Shown here: one piece after another, positions 8,146 through 16,050 of the stretch
How positions within the stretch are numbered: the first letter of the stretch is position 1
Layout of the letters: each line of letters starts with the position of its first letter
From: Solibacillus ferritrahens
GTDB lineage: Bacteria; Bacillota; Bacilli; Bacillales_A; Planococcaceae
Direction: 5' to 3'
DNA length: 64,000 nt
Assembly (NCBI RefSeq): GCF_037027585.1
Contig: NZ_JAXCLE010000006.1
Span: 124,001-188,000, forward strand
Made by a program: the position numbers and the translations under genes
Notes under the pieces: model-generated
Seen by the model: the letters and a program-made list of their open reading frames with translations, nothing else
Told to the model about the DNA's origin: nothing
Database searches by the model: none

Positions 8146-8367
8146 CCAAATGGCAAACAAAAACGTTTTGCCAAAGGTGTTACACTAAGCGAAATTGCCA
8201 AATCGATTAGTCCGAGCTTAGTTAAAAAATCAATTGCGGGAAGTGGAAATACAACGACAACCGATTTGACACAACCAATTCTAGTGGACGCTGAAATTTC
8301 GCTGTATGATGCCAAGTCAAAAGATGGATTAGCATCTAACAAGCCATACAAAAGCAGACTATTCTAA
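8146..8367 (+). pseudogene. thrS: fragment of threonyl-tRNA synthetase (TGS domain)
   Basis: Reading frame 1 of this stretch gives KRFAKGVTLSEIAKSIS, then SLVKKSIAG and DLTQPI, a clear match to the N-terminal TGS domain of ThrRS. Immediately upstream the PNGKQ part is one base out of frame, and downstream of KDGL the match stops and the frame ends with TAA at 8365. Editing, catalytic and anticodon domains are missing. There is no start or T-box, so this is a relic, not a gene. Confidence 0.7.
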
Positions 8368-8462
8368 CATGCAGTGCTTTTTTATGGGAAATTATGTTAA
8401 AATGTTAATTATAATGATATAATCATGTTACTCGATAATTGAAAGGAGAGAGTTGATTTATA

Positions 8463-9029
8463 GTGACTGAAAATGTGAATTTACCAATGGTTTCTTTGGT
8501 ACTTGCCTTTCTGTATATTTCAATATTTGTATTAGACAGGCTCGTATTTAAAGGACTTCTTTTTCAACATGGAAGCGGAAAAAGCTTTGATATGATGCAA
8601 CAAAATGAATGGTATCGAATCGTAACAGTTTCATTTTTTCATAAAAATATGTTGCATTTATTAGCAAATGTTTTTGGTATTTACTATGTAGGCCTAATTT
8701 TAGAAGATAAAATTGGCCATATGAGTTTTTTACTTATTTATTTGATTAGTAATATCGGTACTTACATAATTTATTCGATGCTTATATCTTATACGGACGG
8801 AAACGGTGCATCACCAGGAATTTATGCATTGATTATTTGTATTATTATTTTATATTTTAAGGATTCAACTTTTTTAAATCTAAATTTCAAATCCTATCCA
8901 GTTCAATTTACTATCGGCTATTTCATCATCGGGAATTTTTATAATTTAGGTGCATTTACGGTTCATTTAATTGGCGCAGTGATCGGGGTAGTTCTTACTT
9001 TCATCTTTTTAATTGTTGGTATCTTTTAA
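8463..9029 (+). CDS. rhomboid family intramembrane serine protease
   Basis: The 188-residue protein has about six transmembrane segments. Rhomboid features are EWYRIVTVSFFHKNMLHLLAN in the L1 region and first core helix, the GASPGIYAL motif with catalytic Ser117, and HLIGAVIG near residue 168 supplying the catalytic His. It lacks the cytoplasmic TPR part of GlpG-type B. subtilis proteins and is a minimal six-helix form. It starts with GTG; AAGGAG (8443-8448) is 14 bases upstream, which is long, so the start is only moderately certain. An extended -10 (TGATATAAT, 8415-8423) lies upstream. Confidence 0.8.
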   Translation: MTENVNLPMVSLVLAFLYISIFVLDRLVFKGLLFQHGSGKSFDMMQQNEWYRIVTVSFFHKNMLHLLANVFGIYYVGLILEDKIGHMSFLLIYLISNIGTYIIYSMLISYTDGNGASPGIYALIICIIILYFKDSTFLNLNFKSYPVQFTIGYFIIGNFYNLGAFTVHLIGAVIGVVLTFIFLIVGIF

Positions 9030-9130
9030 AAATTATCTTCTAAATATGAAATATAAGCTACAATGTTCACGTTCGTTGATTTAATTAATCGTAGATATCG
9101 TATCTCACTTTATTTAAAGAGATGAATAAG

Positions 9131-9305
9131 TTGATTGGAGTGGAGGGACCGTGACTCCACCGGGAACAGCAAAATTTATTTTGCGACGAGTAACCGCAGG
9201 AGCACCGCGCGGAAGATCCACTGAATTGTGCCTGCCGTTGTAGGCACAATTTATTTAGCTGGAGCCGTGCCCGGGGAAAGCATCGGTCCCGGAATGGAAA
9301 TCAAC
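9131..9305 (+). repeat. GC-rich dispersed hairpin repeat, copy A
   Basis: It begins TTGATTGGAGTGGAGGG and ends GGAATGGAAATCAAC, with GC-rich internal stems (GTGCCTGCC/TGTAGGCAC). This is the Bacillaceae-type intergenic repeat. Other copies are at 28656, 28862 (tail only), 42402 and 43840. The rest of the 9030-9606 gap holds a hairpin (9373-9407) and the operon promoter. Confidence 0.8.
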
Positions 9306-9372
9306 GGTTCAATGTTAAGAATATCTTTTTAATTTACTTAGCATTTTCTCTTCCTCATAATTACCATATAAA

Positions 9373-9407
9373 AAAGTAAGATAATAAGGTGGGGATAATC
9401 TTACTTT
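9373..9407. other. hairpin with 10-bp stem
   Basis: AAAGTAAGAT at 9373-9382 pairs with ATCTTACTTT at 9398-9407. The A-run before it would give a U-run only on the minus strand. Its role is unclear; it may be a terminator remnant or part of the upstream region of the sulfur operon. Confidence 0.4.
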
Positions 9408-9519
9408 ATTCAAAGCACCATTAAAATTAAAACACTGTTAAAAATTACATAGTAAAGCGTTTTAATACGCTGATTCGCTAAAAACATATTATTCCTGTAT
9501 GAATTGTTTAAATTCGCTA

Positions 9520-9548
9520 TTGACTTTGGGTAAATGCCTCTGTAAACT
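9520..9548 (+). promoter_or_regulatory. sigma-A-like promoter of the organosulfur operon
   Basis: TTGACT (9520-9525) and TAAACT (9543-9548) are separated by 17 bases, about 60 bases before the first gene. No S-box or T-box is visible in this leader, so control is probably by a repressor such as CymR; that is inference. Confidence 0.55.
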
Positions 9549-9606
9549 TACGAATTAAGATTACTGAATTGCAAGAAAATTCTATTACTTATTTAAAGGA
9601 GCAGGT

Positions 9607-10749
9607 ATGATGACAGCAGTTGCACACTTTGAAGAGATAGCCCTTCAACTCGCCGCTCAGTTTGAGAAAACTGCAGTGAAACGGGATAAAGATGGGGGTA
9701 ATGCAAAGCACGAGCGTGATTTAATACGAGAAAGCGGGCTTTTAAAACTTATAATCCCGACTGAATATGGTGGTTTAGGTGGTAATTGGCATGACGTATT
9801 TAATGTTATAAGAACTTTTGCCCGTGTAGACAGCTCGCTTGCACATGTATTTGGTTACCATTTTATTAATTTAGTCACACCGCATTTATGTGGAACTACA
9901 CAGCAGAAGGAACACTTTTACAGAGAGACAGCTAAGCATAATTACTTTTGGGGCAATGCTTTCAATCCAGTAGATATTAAGCTAAAAGCTGAAAGAACTC
10001 CAACTGGTTATGTATTAAACGGAATAAAAACATTTTGTTCAGGCAGTGTCGATTCGGACGTTTTATTAGTATCGGCTTTACTGGATGGCCAGAATGAACC
10101 TTTGTTGGCTGTTATTCCGAGTAATCGGATAGGTGTAGAAATAAATGCAGACTGGGATAATATGGGGCAACGTCAAACTGATAGTGGGTCTATACAATTT
10201 CAGCAGGTGGAAGTGTTTCCATCAGAAGTATTGCAGCGCGGTTTTTATGCAAGCGAGTTTTCACAGCTCCGCTTAAATATTGCAACATTTGTATTAAACC
10301 ATGTATATCTTGGTATTGCAGAAGGTGCACTTAAATCCGCGCTTACTTATACAAGAGAACAAACAAGACCGCGTACGATTACACAGACTTCAGCAATTGA
10401 AGATCCGATTATTCAGCATCACTACGGACAGTTTTATGTTCAGATTGAAGCGGCAAATTTGGTTGTAAAAAAAGCGGATCATTTACTGCAGCAGCTATGG
10501 GAGCATCCTGAAACGATAACAGCAAACAACCGAAGTGAACTGGATAATGCGCTACAGACAGCGAAAATTTTTACAACGCAGGTTGGGTTAGATATTACTT
10601 CGAAAATATTTGAAGTGATGGGAAGCAGGTCTACTGCGAGTCATTATGGATTTGATCGCTATTGGCGCAACCTTCGAACAATGACATTGCATGTTCCTGT
10701 CGACACATCGCTTCAAGCATTAGGTAAAAAATTTTTACTGGGAGAGTGA
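9607..10749 (+). CDS. acyl-CoA dehydrogenase-fold flavin monooxygenase (SfnB/DszC-like)
   Basis: The 380-residue protein has the acyl-CoA dehydrogenase fold: an N-terminal helical domain (IPTEYGGLGG near residue 50), a central beta domain (FCSGSVDSD), and a C-terminal helical bundle ending RNLRTMTLHVPV. That ending corresponds to the RTHTLHDP segment of DszC/SfnB sulfur monooxygenases rather than the catalytic Glu of true acyl-CoA dehydrogenases. I infer an FMNH2-dependent oxygenation of an organosulfur substrate. It is the first gene of the operon, five bases before the ABC ATPase, with a flavin reductase encoded at the operon end. Confidence 0.8.
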   Translation: MMTAVAHFEEIALQLAAQFEKTAVKRDKDGGNAKHERDLIRESGLLKLIIPTEYGGLGGNWHDVFNVIRTFARVDSSLAHVFGYHFINLVTPHLCGTTQQKEHFYRETAKHNYFWGNAFNPVDIKLKAERTPTGYVLNGIKTFCSGSVDSDVLLVSALLDGQNEPLLAVIPSNRIGVEINADWDNMGQRQTDSGSIQFQQVEVFPSEVLQRGFYASEFSQLRLNIATFVLNHVYLGIAEGALKSALTYTREQTRPRTITQTSAIEDPIIQHHYGQFYVQIEAANLVVKKADHLLQQLWEHPETITANNRSELDNALQTAKIFTTQVGLDITSKIFEVMGSRSTASHYGFDRYWRNLRTMTLHVPVDTSLQALGKKFLLGE

Positions 10750-10753
10750 TTTA

Positions 10754-11626
10754 ATGGTTCAACTATTAGAGCGCCAAGTGCAAGAACCGGAAATACCAAG
10801 TGTAGAACAGACTCAGAAAAAAACAAAAATTAAAGTGCATAATATTGATTTTAGCTATGATGACAAGACAAAAATCTTAAATAATATACAGCTTGAAGTA
10901 AAAGATGGTGAATTCCTTGTATTTATGGGACCTTCCGGATGCGGGAAGAGCACATTACTACGAATGATTGCAGGACTTGAGCCGTTTTCCGACGGTGACA
11001 TTGAAATTAATGAAAAATCTGTGAGGCAAACGCACCCAGATTGTGGTGTGGTATTTCAGGATTACTCGTTATTCCCTTGGTTGACTGCACAATCCAATGT
11101 CATGCTAGCCTTAAAGCAACGGAATAAAAAAATGCCGAAGAAAGAGCTCGCGCATATTGCAGAACAATATTTAACACTCGTTAATTTAGGGCATGCCATT
11201 AAAAAGTATCCTGGTCAAATGTCAGGCGGCATGAAGCAGCGTGCAGCTATTGCAAGAGCTTTAAGCTTTGGATCGGATTTGCTGTTAATGGATGAACCAT
11301 TCGGGGCACTGGATCCGGTAACCCGTATAAAGCTTCAGGATTTAATCGTCCAAATTAGCGCCGAGCAAAAACGCACAGTAGTTTTTGTAACACATGATGT
11401 CGATGAAGCGATTTACTTAGCGGACAGAATTATCATTTTTGCCCCTGGAAAAAACGGTGCAGTTACAAAAAGTATCGAAGTACCGGTTCAGAAAAAAGGA
11501 ACAAACCGTCAAAAACTGTTTGAGGACCAGCAATTCAGGGCATTCCGGGAATCATTATTAAACGAAATGAATGAGCAAATCGTTAACAGTTTAAAAACGG
11601 AAATAACAGATGGAGCAGGAATTTAG
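10754..11626 (+). CDS. ssuB: ABC transporter ATP-binding protein, sulfonate/nitrate type
   Basis: The ATPase energises uptake by the permease and lipoprotein encoded next. Walker A is GPSGCGKST (about residues 59-67), the signature is MSGGMKQRAAIARAL, Walker B is LLLMDEPFGALD, and the switch His is in FVTHDVDEA. The 290-residue length is slightly above SsuB/TauB because of a 25-residue charged N-terminal tail before KIKVHNIDF. It is four bases downstream of the monooxygenase, 11 bases before the binding protein. Confidence 0.9.
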   Translation: MVQLLERQVQEPEIPSVEQTQKKTKIKVHNIDFSYDDKTKILNNIQLEVKDGEFLVFMGPSGCGKSTLLRMIAGLEPFSDGDIEINEKSVRQTHPDCGVVFQDYSLFPWLTAQSNVMLALKQRNKKMPKKELAHIAEQYLTLVNLGHAIKKYPGQMSGGMKQRAAIARALSFGSDLLLMDEPFGALDPVTRIKLQDLIVQISAEQKRTVVFVTHDVDEAIYLADRIIIFAPGKNGAVTKSIEVPVQKKGTNRQKLFEDQQFRAFRESLLNEMNEQIVNSLKTEITDGAGI

Positions 11627-11637
11627 GAGGATGGATA

Positions 11638-12708
11638 ATGCAAAAAAGTAAACTGAAATGGCTGGCATCTTTAGCAATAACGGCAGGGATACTTGCTGCC
11701 TGCGGGGATGAAAAGCAAATTTCACAAGGCAAGGCTTCGAATGATTACGAAATTACTGTTGGATTAAGTCAATCTGCGGGTGGAGTGTTAGTCGATATTG
11801 CCCACCAGGAAGGCTATTTTGAAGAAGAAAATATCGAGGTGAATCGGGTTGGCTTTGCGAATTCAGCAGATGGGCTAAATGCATTGCAGGCTGGAAAAAT
11901 TGATGTAGGTTTAACATTTGGTACTGCAGGTCCCTTAACATTTATCGCAAATGGCTCTGATTTTTCGATTATCGGAGGACATTTGGAAGGCGGTCATCCG
12001 ATTTTAACGAAAAAGGAAAATGCTGGACAGTATACATCTCTAGAAAGCTATAAAGGAAAAAAAGTCGGTACAATCCGTATTTTCACTTCGGATATCGTGT
12101 TCCGATCAGCGCTTGAAGATGCAGGCATTGACTGGAAAACAGACTTGGAAATTATTGAATTTAAAACAGGTAGTATGTTGCTTGAAGCTGTAGCATCCGG
12201 GAAAGTAGATGTTGCCGTATCTGCCAACTCATTTTATGCACAGGGTGTTGATATGGGGCTAGAAGCAGTTGCTTGGAGCAATGACTTGCAGGAAGGTCAT
12301 GTTTGCTGCCGTGTTGTAACCCGTTCAGAATTATTGGCTGAAGACGATGGTGAAGCGTATAAGCGATTTTTAAAAGCTTTAATTCGTGCAGAGCGTAAAA
12401 AAATTGAAGATCCGGAAACTGCCATTACCGCAGCAAAAGAATATATGAATGTTGATGAAGAGGTAATCAATAAAATCGTAAATGAAACTCATTCAACTTA
12501 TTCATCGGATCCAAGTAAAGAAAAGGTCGTTCAAATGTGGGAACAAATGAAGGAAATTGGCTATGTAGAAAATGTTGACGACATTGATGTGAATGACTAT
12601 GTCAATATCGACCTTTATGAAAAAGCATTAAGTGAATTAATCGAACAGTATCCGGACGATTCGTATTATAAAGAACAATTAGTTCGTTTCAATGAACAGA
12701 ACATTTAA
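11638..12708 (+). CDS. ssuA: ABC transporter substrate-binding lipoprotein, SsuA-like
   Basis: It has a signal peptide with lipobox ILAAC (Cys22), then a NMT1/SsuA-type periplasmic-binding fold: ITVGLSQSAGGVLVDIAHQEGYFEEENIEV at the N-terminus, a ligand-loop DGLNALQAGKIDVGLTFG, and the hinge segment SYKGKKVGTIR. The family binds sulfonates, taurine, nitrate-like or thiamin-precursor ligands; the surrounding monooxygenases favour an organosulfur ligand. GGAGG lies upstream of the ATG, and the permease gene follows after 17 bases. Confidence 0.88.
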   Translation: MQKSKLKWLASLAITAGILAACGDEKQISQGKASNDYEITVGLSQSAGGVLVDIAHQEGYFEEENIEVNRVGFANSADGLNALQAGKIDVGLTFGTAGPLTFIANGSDFSIIGGHLEGGHPILTKKENAGQYTSLESYKGKKVGTIRIFTSDIVFRSALEDAGIDWKTDLEIIEFKTGSMLLEAVASGKVDVAVSANSFYAQGVDMGLEAVAWSNDLQEGHVCCRVVTRSELLAEDDGEAYKRFLKALIRAERKKIEDPETAITAAKEYMNVDEEVINKIVNETHSTYSSDPSKEKVVQMWEQMKEIGYVENVDDIDVNDYVNIDLYEKALSELIEQYPDDSYYKEQLVRFNEQNI

Positions 12709-12725
12709 GTAGGGAGTGAGAGTGA

Positions 12726-13496
12726 ATGCTCACATTTTTTAAACGCTATAATCTTACTATTTTGATAGGAATTATATTCATTGCAGTTTGGACAATCGTC
12801 ACGAAATATGCAACGTGGATTAATCCGGTTATATTCCCGCAGCCAATAACGGTTATCCAGTCATTTGGTGTAAAAATCGGCGAGCTTTTAAACGGTGTGG
12901 TGAGTTCGATGAAGCTGCTCATTCCAGGGTTTTTCGGAGCATTGATCATAGGAGTTGTAGGGGGGCTGTTCTTCGGATTAAACAGAAGATCGCGTGAAGT
13001 GTTAATGCCTTATTTCCATGCATTAAGCCCAATTCCACCGACATTGTTTATTCCATATGTCATTGCGATTTTACCGACGTTTCAAACAGCATCAATGTCC
13101 CTTATTTTTATCGGAGCATTTTGGCCCGTTTTCTTAGGAACGATTCACGGAGTTCTTTTAATAGAAAAGCATTATTTGGATAATGCAAAATCACTTGGTT
13201 TAAAAGGTCCAACATTTTTATTGAAAGTCGTTTTACCAGCGAGTGCACCTCATATTTTAAGTGGTGCCAGTACGTCACTGGCAATGAGCTTCCTCATATT
13301 AACGATTGCTGAAATGTTCGGTGCTTCATCGGGAATGGGATTCTTCATTCAATACTACAGTGATTTTTCACAATACCACTATGTGTTAGCCGGCATTATT
13401 TTTAACAGTATTATTATCGTCACAGTCATGATCGCCTTTGAAAAGATTAAAAAACGTTTGCTGTTTTGGACGAATTTAAAGGCGGATAGTAAGTGA
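12726..13496 (+). CDS. ssuC: ABC transporter permease, SsuC-like
   Basis: The 256-residue protein has about six membrane segments and the BPD_transp_1 EAA-type loop (LDNAKSLGLKGPTFLLKVVLPASAPHILSG), which docks on the ATPase. It forms the transmembrane channel of the importer with the ATPase and lipoprotein of the two preceding genes. Length and topology are normal for SsuC/TauC. Its stop overlaps the GTG start of the next lipoprotein gene by four bases. Confidence 0.9.
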   Translation: MLTFFKRYNLTILIGIIFIAVWTIVTKYATWINPVIFPQPITVIQSFGVKIGELLNGVVSSMKLLIPGFFGALIIGVVGGLFFGLNRRSREVLMPYFHALSPIPPTLFIPYVIAILPTFQTASMSLIFIGAFWPVFLGTIHGVLLIEKHYLDNAKSLGLKGPTFLLKVVLPASAPHILSGASTSLAMSFLILTIAEMFGASSGMGFFIQYYSDFSQYHYVLAGIIFNSIIIVTVMIAFEKIKKRLLFWTNLKADSK

Positions 13497-13849
13497 AGAA
13501 ATTACTTTATTTATTCGTGTTACTGCTTGCCGGCTGTAACGCACCGTCTGCCGAAACACTTGAAGTGACGATAAAAGCAACAAAACATGAGGTGGCAGCC
13601 TTTGAGCCAGTGAAAATTACTTCGCATGTAACAGTGAATAACGAACCGATTAGCAGCGGGGTGGAACTTGATTTTGAATTGTTCAATCCAGATGGTACTT
13701 CGATTGGAACCGTTAAGCCTACAAATGAGGGCAATGGTCTATATTCACTTGAAACGAGCTTTGATGGTCAAGGTACTTACAAAATTATTTCGCATGTCAG
13801 CTACGGAGAATTACATGAAATGCCTGAAGTGGAGGTCACGCTGAAATGA
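13493..13849 (+). CDS. small lipoprotein with YtkA/FixH-like domain
   Basis: It has a short signal peptide with lipobox LLAGC (Cys15), then an about 95-residue beta-sandwich with PVKITSHVTVNNEPI and DGQGTYKIISHVSY, typical of YtkA-like proteins associated with copper/cytochrome or redox functions. It starts with GTG overlapping the permease stop (GTGA) and overlaps the next gene by four bases, so it is tightly coupled to transporter and thioredoxin. A YtkA-like protein in a sulfonate operon is unusual; an extracellular helper for the importer or for the TlpA-like partner is inference. Confidence 0.7.
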   Translation: MKKLLYLFVLLLAGCNAPSAETLEVTIKATKHEVAAFEPVKITSHVTVNNEPISSGVELDFELFNPDGTSIGTVKPTNEGNGLYSLETSFDGQGTYKIISHVSYGELHEMPEVEVTLK

Positions 13850-14337
13850 AAAAAGCTACACAGCTAACCCTTGTCATTGTACTAATCATCGCGCTCAGTT
13901 ACGCCATTATATCAAACGTAACGAGCAGTCATGCTGAAGCAAAAATCAATCATATTGAACTTCTAACGACTACTGGTCAACAAGTTACCATTCCTTCAGA
14001 AGGCAGTTATATTCTCAATTTCTGGGCAACGTATTGTCCTCCATGTGAGCGGGAAATGCCGGCGTTTGAAGCAGCTTACGCAACACTGCAAGCTCAAAAT
14101 ATCGAGCTGTATGCGGTGAATGTGGAAGAACCAACGAAACTCGTTAACCGGTATTTAGCACAATTTAATCTGACGTTTCCTATTTTGTTGGATCGGAACG
14201 GCGAACTAAAAGAGGCCTATGAAATTTTAACATTACCTACAACTTTATTTGTGAAAGATGGAAAAGTCGTACACACCGTCAAGGGTGAACTGACGGAACA
14301 GCAATTGCTTACATTTACTAAAAATTTTCTTTACTAA
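13846..14337 (+). CDS. membrane-anchored TlpA/ResA-like thioredoxin
   Basis: It has one N-terminal transmembrane or signal segment (residues 8-25), then a thioredoxin fold: NFWATYCPPCEREMPAF holds the CPPC active site, and LPTTLFVKDGKVV contains the cis-proline. The family reduces disulfides outside the membrane. The 163-residue length is typical. It starts in an ATGA overlap with the YtkA-like lipoprotein. Being inside the operon, it may reduce a disulfide substrate (for example cystine-like or dialkyl disulfides) before import, but that is inference. Confidence 0.8.
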   Translation: MKKATQLTLVIVLIIALSYAIISNVTSSHAEAKINHIELLTTTGQQVTIPSEGSYILNFWATYCPPCEREMPAFEAAYATLQAQNIELYAVNVEEPTKLVNRYLAQFNLTFPILLDRNGELKEAYEILTLPTTLFVKDGKVVHTVKGELTEQQLLTFTKNFLY

Positions 14338-14352
14338 AGGAGAGCACCTACT

Positions 14353-15651
14353 ATGACATTTTTTAATCAAGAAACCATTGCCTTACATACAGGGCAAACA
14401 GTAGATCCAGTAACAAGATCACGTGCCGTTCCGCTATATCAGACGACATCTTATGTATTCGATGATACAGAGCATGCGGCAAGCCTTTTTAAACTACAAG
14501 GCAGCGGCTATTTATATTCCCGCAATGCGAATCCAACGAATGCCGTTTTTGAAGAGCGTCTCGCTGCACTTGAAGGGGGAGTTGGAGGGTTTGCTGTTTC
14601 GTCAGGTCAGGCGGCCATTTTAATTGCCGTATTAACTTTGGCACAGGCGGGAGAGGAAATTGTTGCAACAAATGCGCTTTATGGTGGTACTTATACGTTA
14701 TTTTCCAAAACGTTGCCCCGCTTTGGTGTGACAGTACGCTTCGTCGAAGGATCTGATTTACAGCAAGTTGAAGCTGCGATCAATGAAAAGACACGTGCCG
14801 TATTTACAGAAACAATCGGTAATCCAAGCTTAGAAATTGCTGACATAGAGGGATTGGCACAAGTGGCACATCGCCATGACGTGCCACTGATTGTTGATAA
14901 TACGTTTGCTACACCTTATTTATCAAAACCTATCGAATTTGGCGCTGATATCGTTGTTCATTCAACGACAAAATTTATCGGTGGACACGGAACTTCTCTA
15001 GGTGGAGCAATTATTGATTCAGGTAAATTTGAATGGAAAGAGACGCGCTTCCCAACGTTTGTACGACCAAATGAATTAATTGATAACCGTTCATTTGTTG
15101 AAGCTGCCGGTGAAAAAGCGTTTATCGCGAAAGCCCGTTTTGAATTAGGTCATGATTTAGGGGCAACATTGTCACCGTTTAATGCTTGGCTATTTATTCA
15201 AGGGCTTGAATCTTTGGCTGTTCGCGTACGCCAGCATGTTGTGAATGCACAGGCAGTAGCCGAGTATTTAGCAAAGCATGAATTAGTGGAATGGGTAAAT
15301 TATCCGACATTACAAGGAAATGACCCGCAAAACTTAGTAGCAAAATATTTACCAAAAGGTGCAGGTTCAATTTTTAGTTTCGGCATTAAAGGTGGATTAG
15401 AGGCGGCGAAAGCATTTATCAACAATGTACAGCTCCTTTCACACGTGGCAAATGTAGGTGATTCAAAATCACTTGTCATTCATCCGGCAAGTACATCGCA
15501 TTCCCGATTAACGGCTGAGCAGCAGCTTGCAAGTGGTGTAACACCTGGGTTAATCCGTTTATCCATCGGTTTAGAGGACATTGAAGATATTAAAGCAGAC
15601 TTGGCACAAAGTCTTCAAAAGGCTGCCGAAGTCGCGCAAATTACAAAATAA
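14353..15651 (+). CDS. metY: O-acetylhomoserine sulfhydrylase (aminocarboxypropyltransferase)
   Basis: A PLP enzyme making homocysteine from O-acetyl-L-homoserine and sulfide. The 432-residue length is that of MetY rather than the 380-residue cystathionine enzymes. Visible motifs are SSGQAA (phosphate site), ETIGNPSLEIADI, DNTFATPYL and the Schiff-base lysine in HSTTKFIGGHG; the insertion ETRFPTFV... is typical of MetY. AGGAG precedes the ATG. In this operon it would capture sulfide/sulfite-derived sulfur released by the monooxygenases. Confidence 0.92.
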   Translation: MTFFNQETIALHTGQTVDPVTRSRAVPLYQTTSYVFDDTEHAASLFKLQGSGYLYSRNANPTNAVFEERLAALEGGVGGFAVSSGQAAILIAVLTLAQAGEEIVATNALYGGTYTLFSKTLPRFGVTVRFVEGSDLQQVEAAINEKTRAVFTETIGNPSLEIADIEGLAQVAHRHDVPLIVDNTFATPYLSKPIEFGADIVVHSTTKFIGGHGTSLGGAIIDSGKFEWKETRFPTFVRPNELIDNRSFVEAAGEKAFIAKARFELGHDLGATLSPFNAWLFIQGLESLAVRVRQHVVNAQAVAEYLAKHELVEWVNYPTLQGNDPQNLVAKYLPKGAGSIFSFGIKGGLEAAKAFINNVQLLSHVANVGDSKSLVIHPASTSHSRLTAEQQLASGVTPGLIRLSIGLEDIEDIKADLAQSLQKAAEVAQITK

Positions 15652-15666
15652 TAGGAGGAATTGAAA

Positions 15667-16038
15667 ATGACAATTGCAGTAGTAGTTAATGATGAAGGTA
15701 TTGTAACACCAATCGTGGAAGGAACGATTTTACGAATTATTCAAAAAGACCATTCTATAGAAGATTTTCGCAACCCGGCACTCGATTTAACAGAAGGTCG
15801 ACGCGGTGCCACATTACGTAAAGCCATTGAGCAAGGGGCAACAACATTTATCGCACCGCCTGAAACGTTTTGTGAACTTTCTTATAAAAAAGCGCAGGAA
15901 GAACAGATTTCGTTTATTAATATTGCAGCAAACCAATCATTTGCACAGGTTATAGAACAGGTAACTTCAGGTGAAATTCAAATTTCAAAGGAACTGCCGG
16001 CTGATGAAGTAGTACCAAGCGCACCGGCTGTACAATAA
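15667..16038 (+). CDS. small NifX/AnfO-like protein
   Basis: The 123-residue protein begins MTIAVVVNDEGIVTPIVEG and has alternating strands and helices (TTFIAPPETFCELSYKKAQ), recalling the dinitrogenase cofactor-biosynthesis fold (NifX/NafY) and the AnfO family. No nitrogenase genes are nearby, so a role in nitrogen fixation is unlikely; I see only the fold resemblance. ATG 15667 is eight bases after AGGAGG, whereas an in-frame TTG at 15661 is only two bases away. Nine bases separate metY from the SD region and 12 bases separate this gene from the next. Confidence 0.55.
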   Translation: MTIAVVVNDEGIVTPIVEGTILRIIQKDHSIEDFRNPALDLTEGRRGATLRKAIEQGATTFIAPPETFCELSYKKAQEEQISFINIAANQSFAQVIEQVTSGEIQISKELPADEVVPSAPAVQ

Positions 16039-16050
16039 GGAGGAAAAAAC

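Noticed and set aside
8136..8351. 71-codon leftward frame
   Set aside because: It is the antisense shadow of the thrS fragment, whose sense strand gives clear TGS-domain similarity.
9373..9407. S-box or other sulfur riboswitch upstream of the organosulfur operon
   Set aside because: Only a simple hairpin is visible; the SAM-I core sequences are absent.
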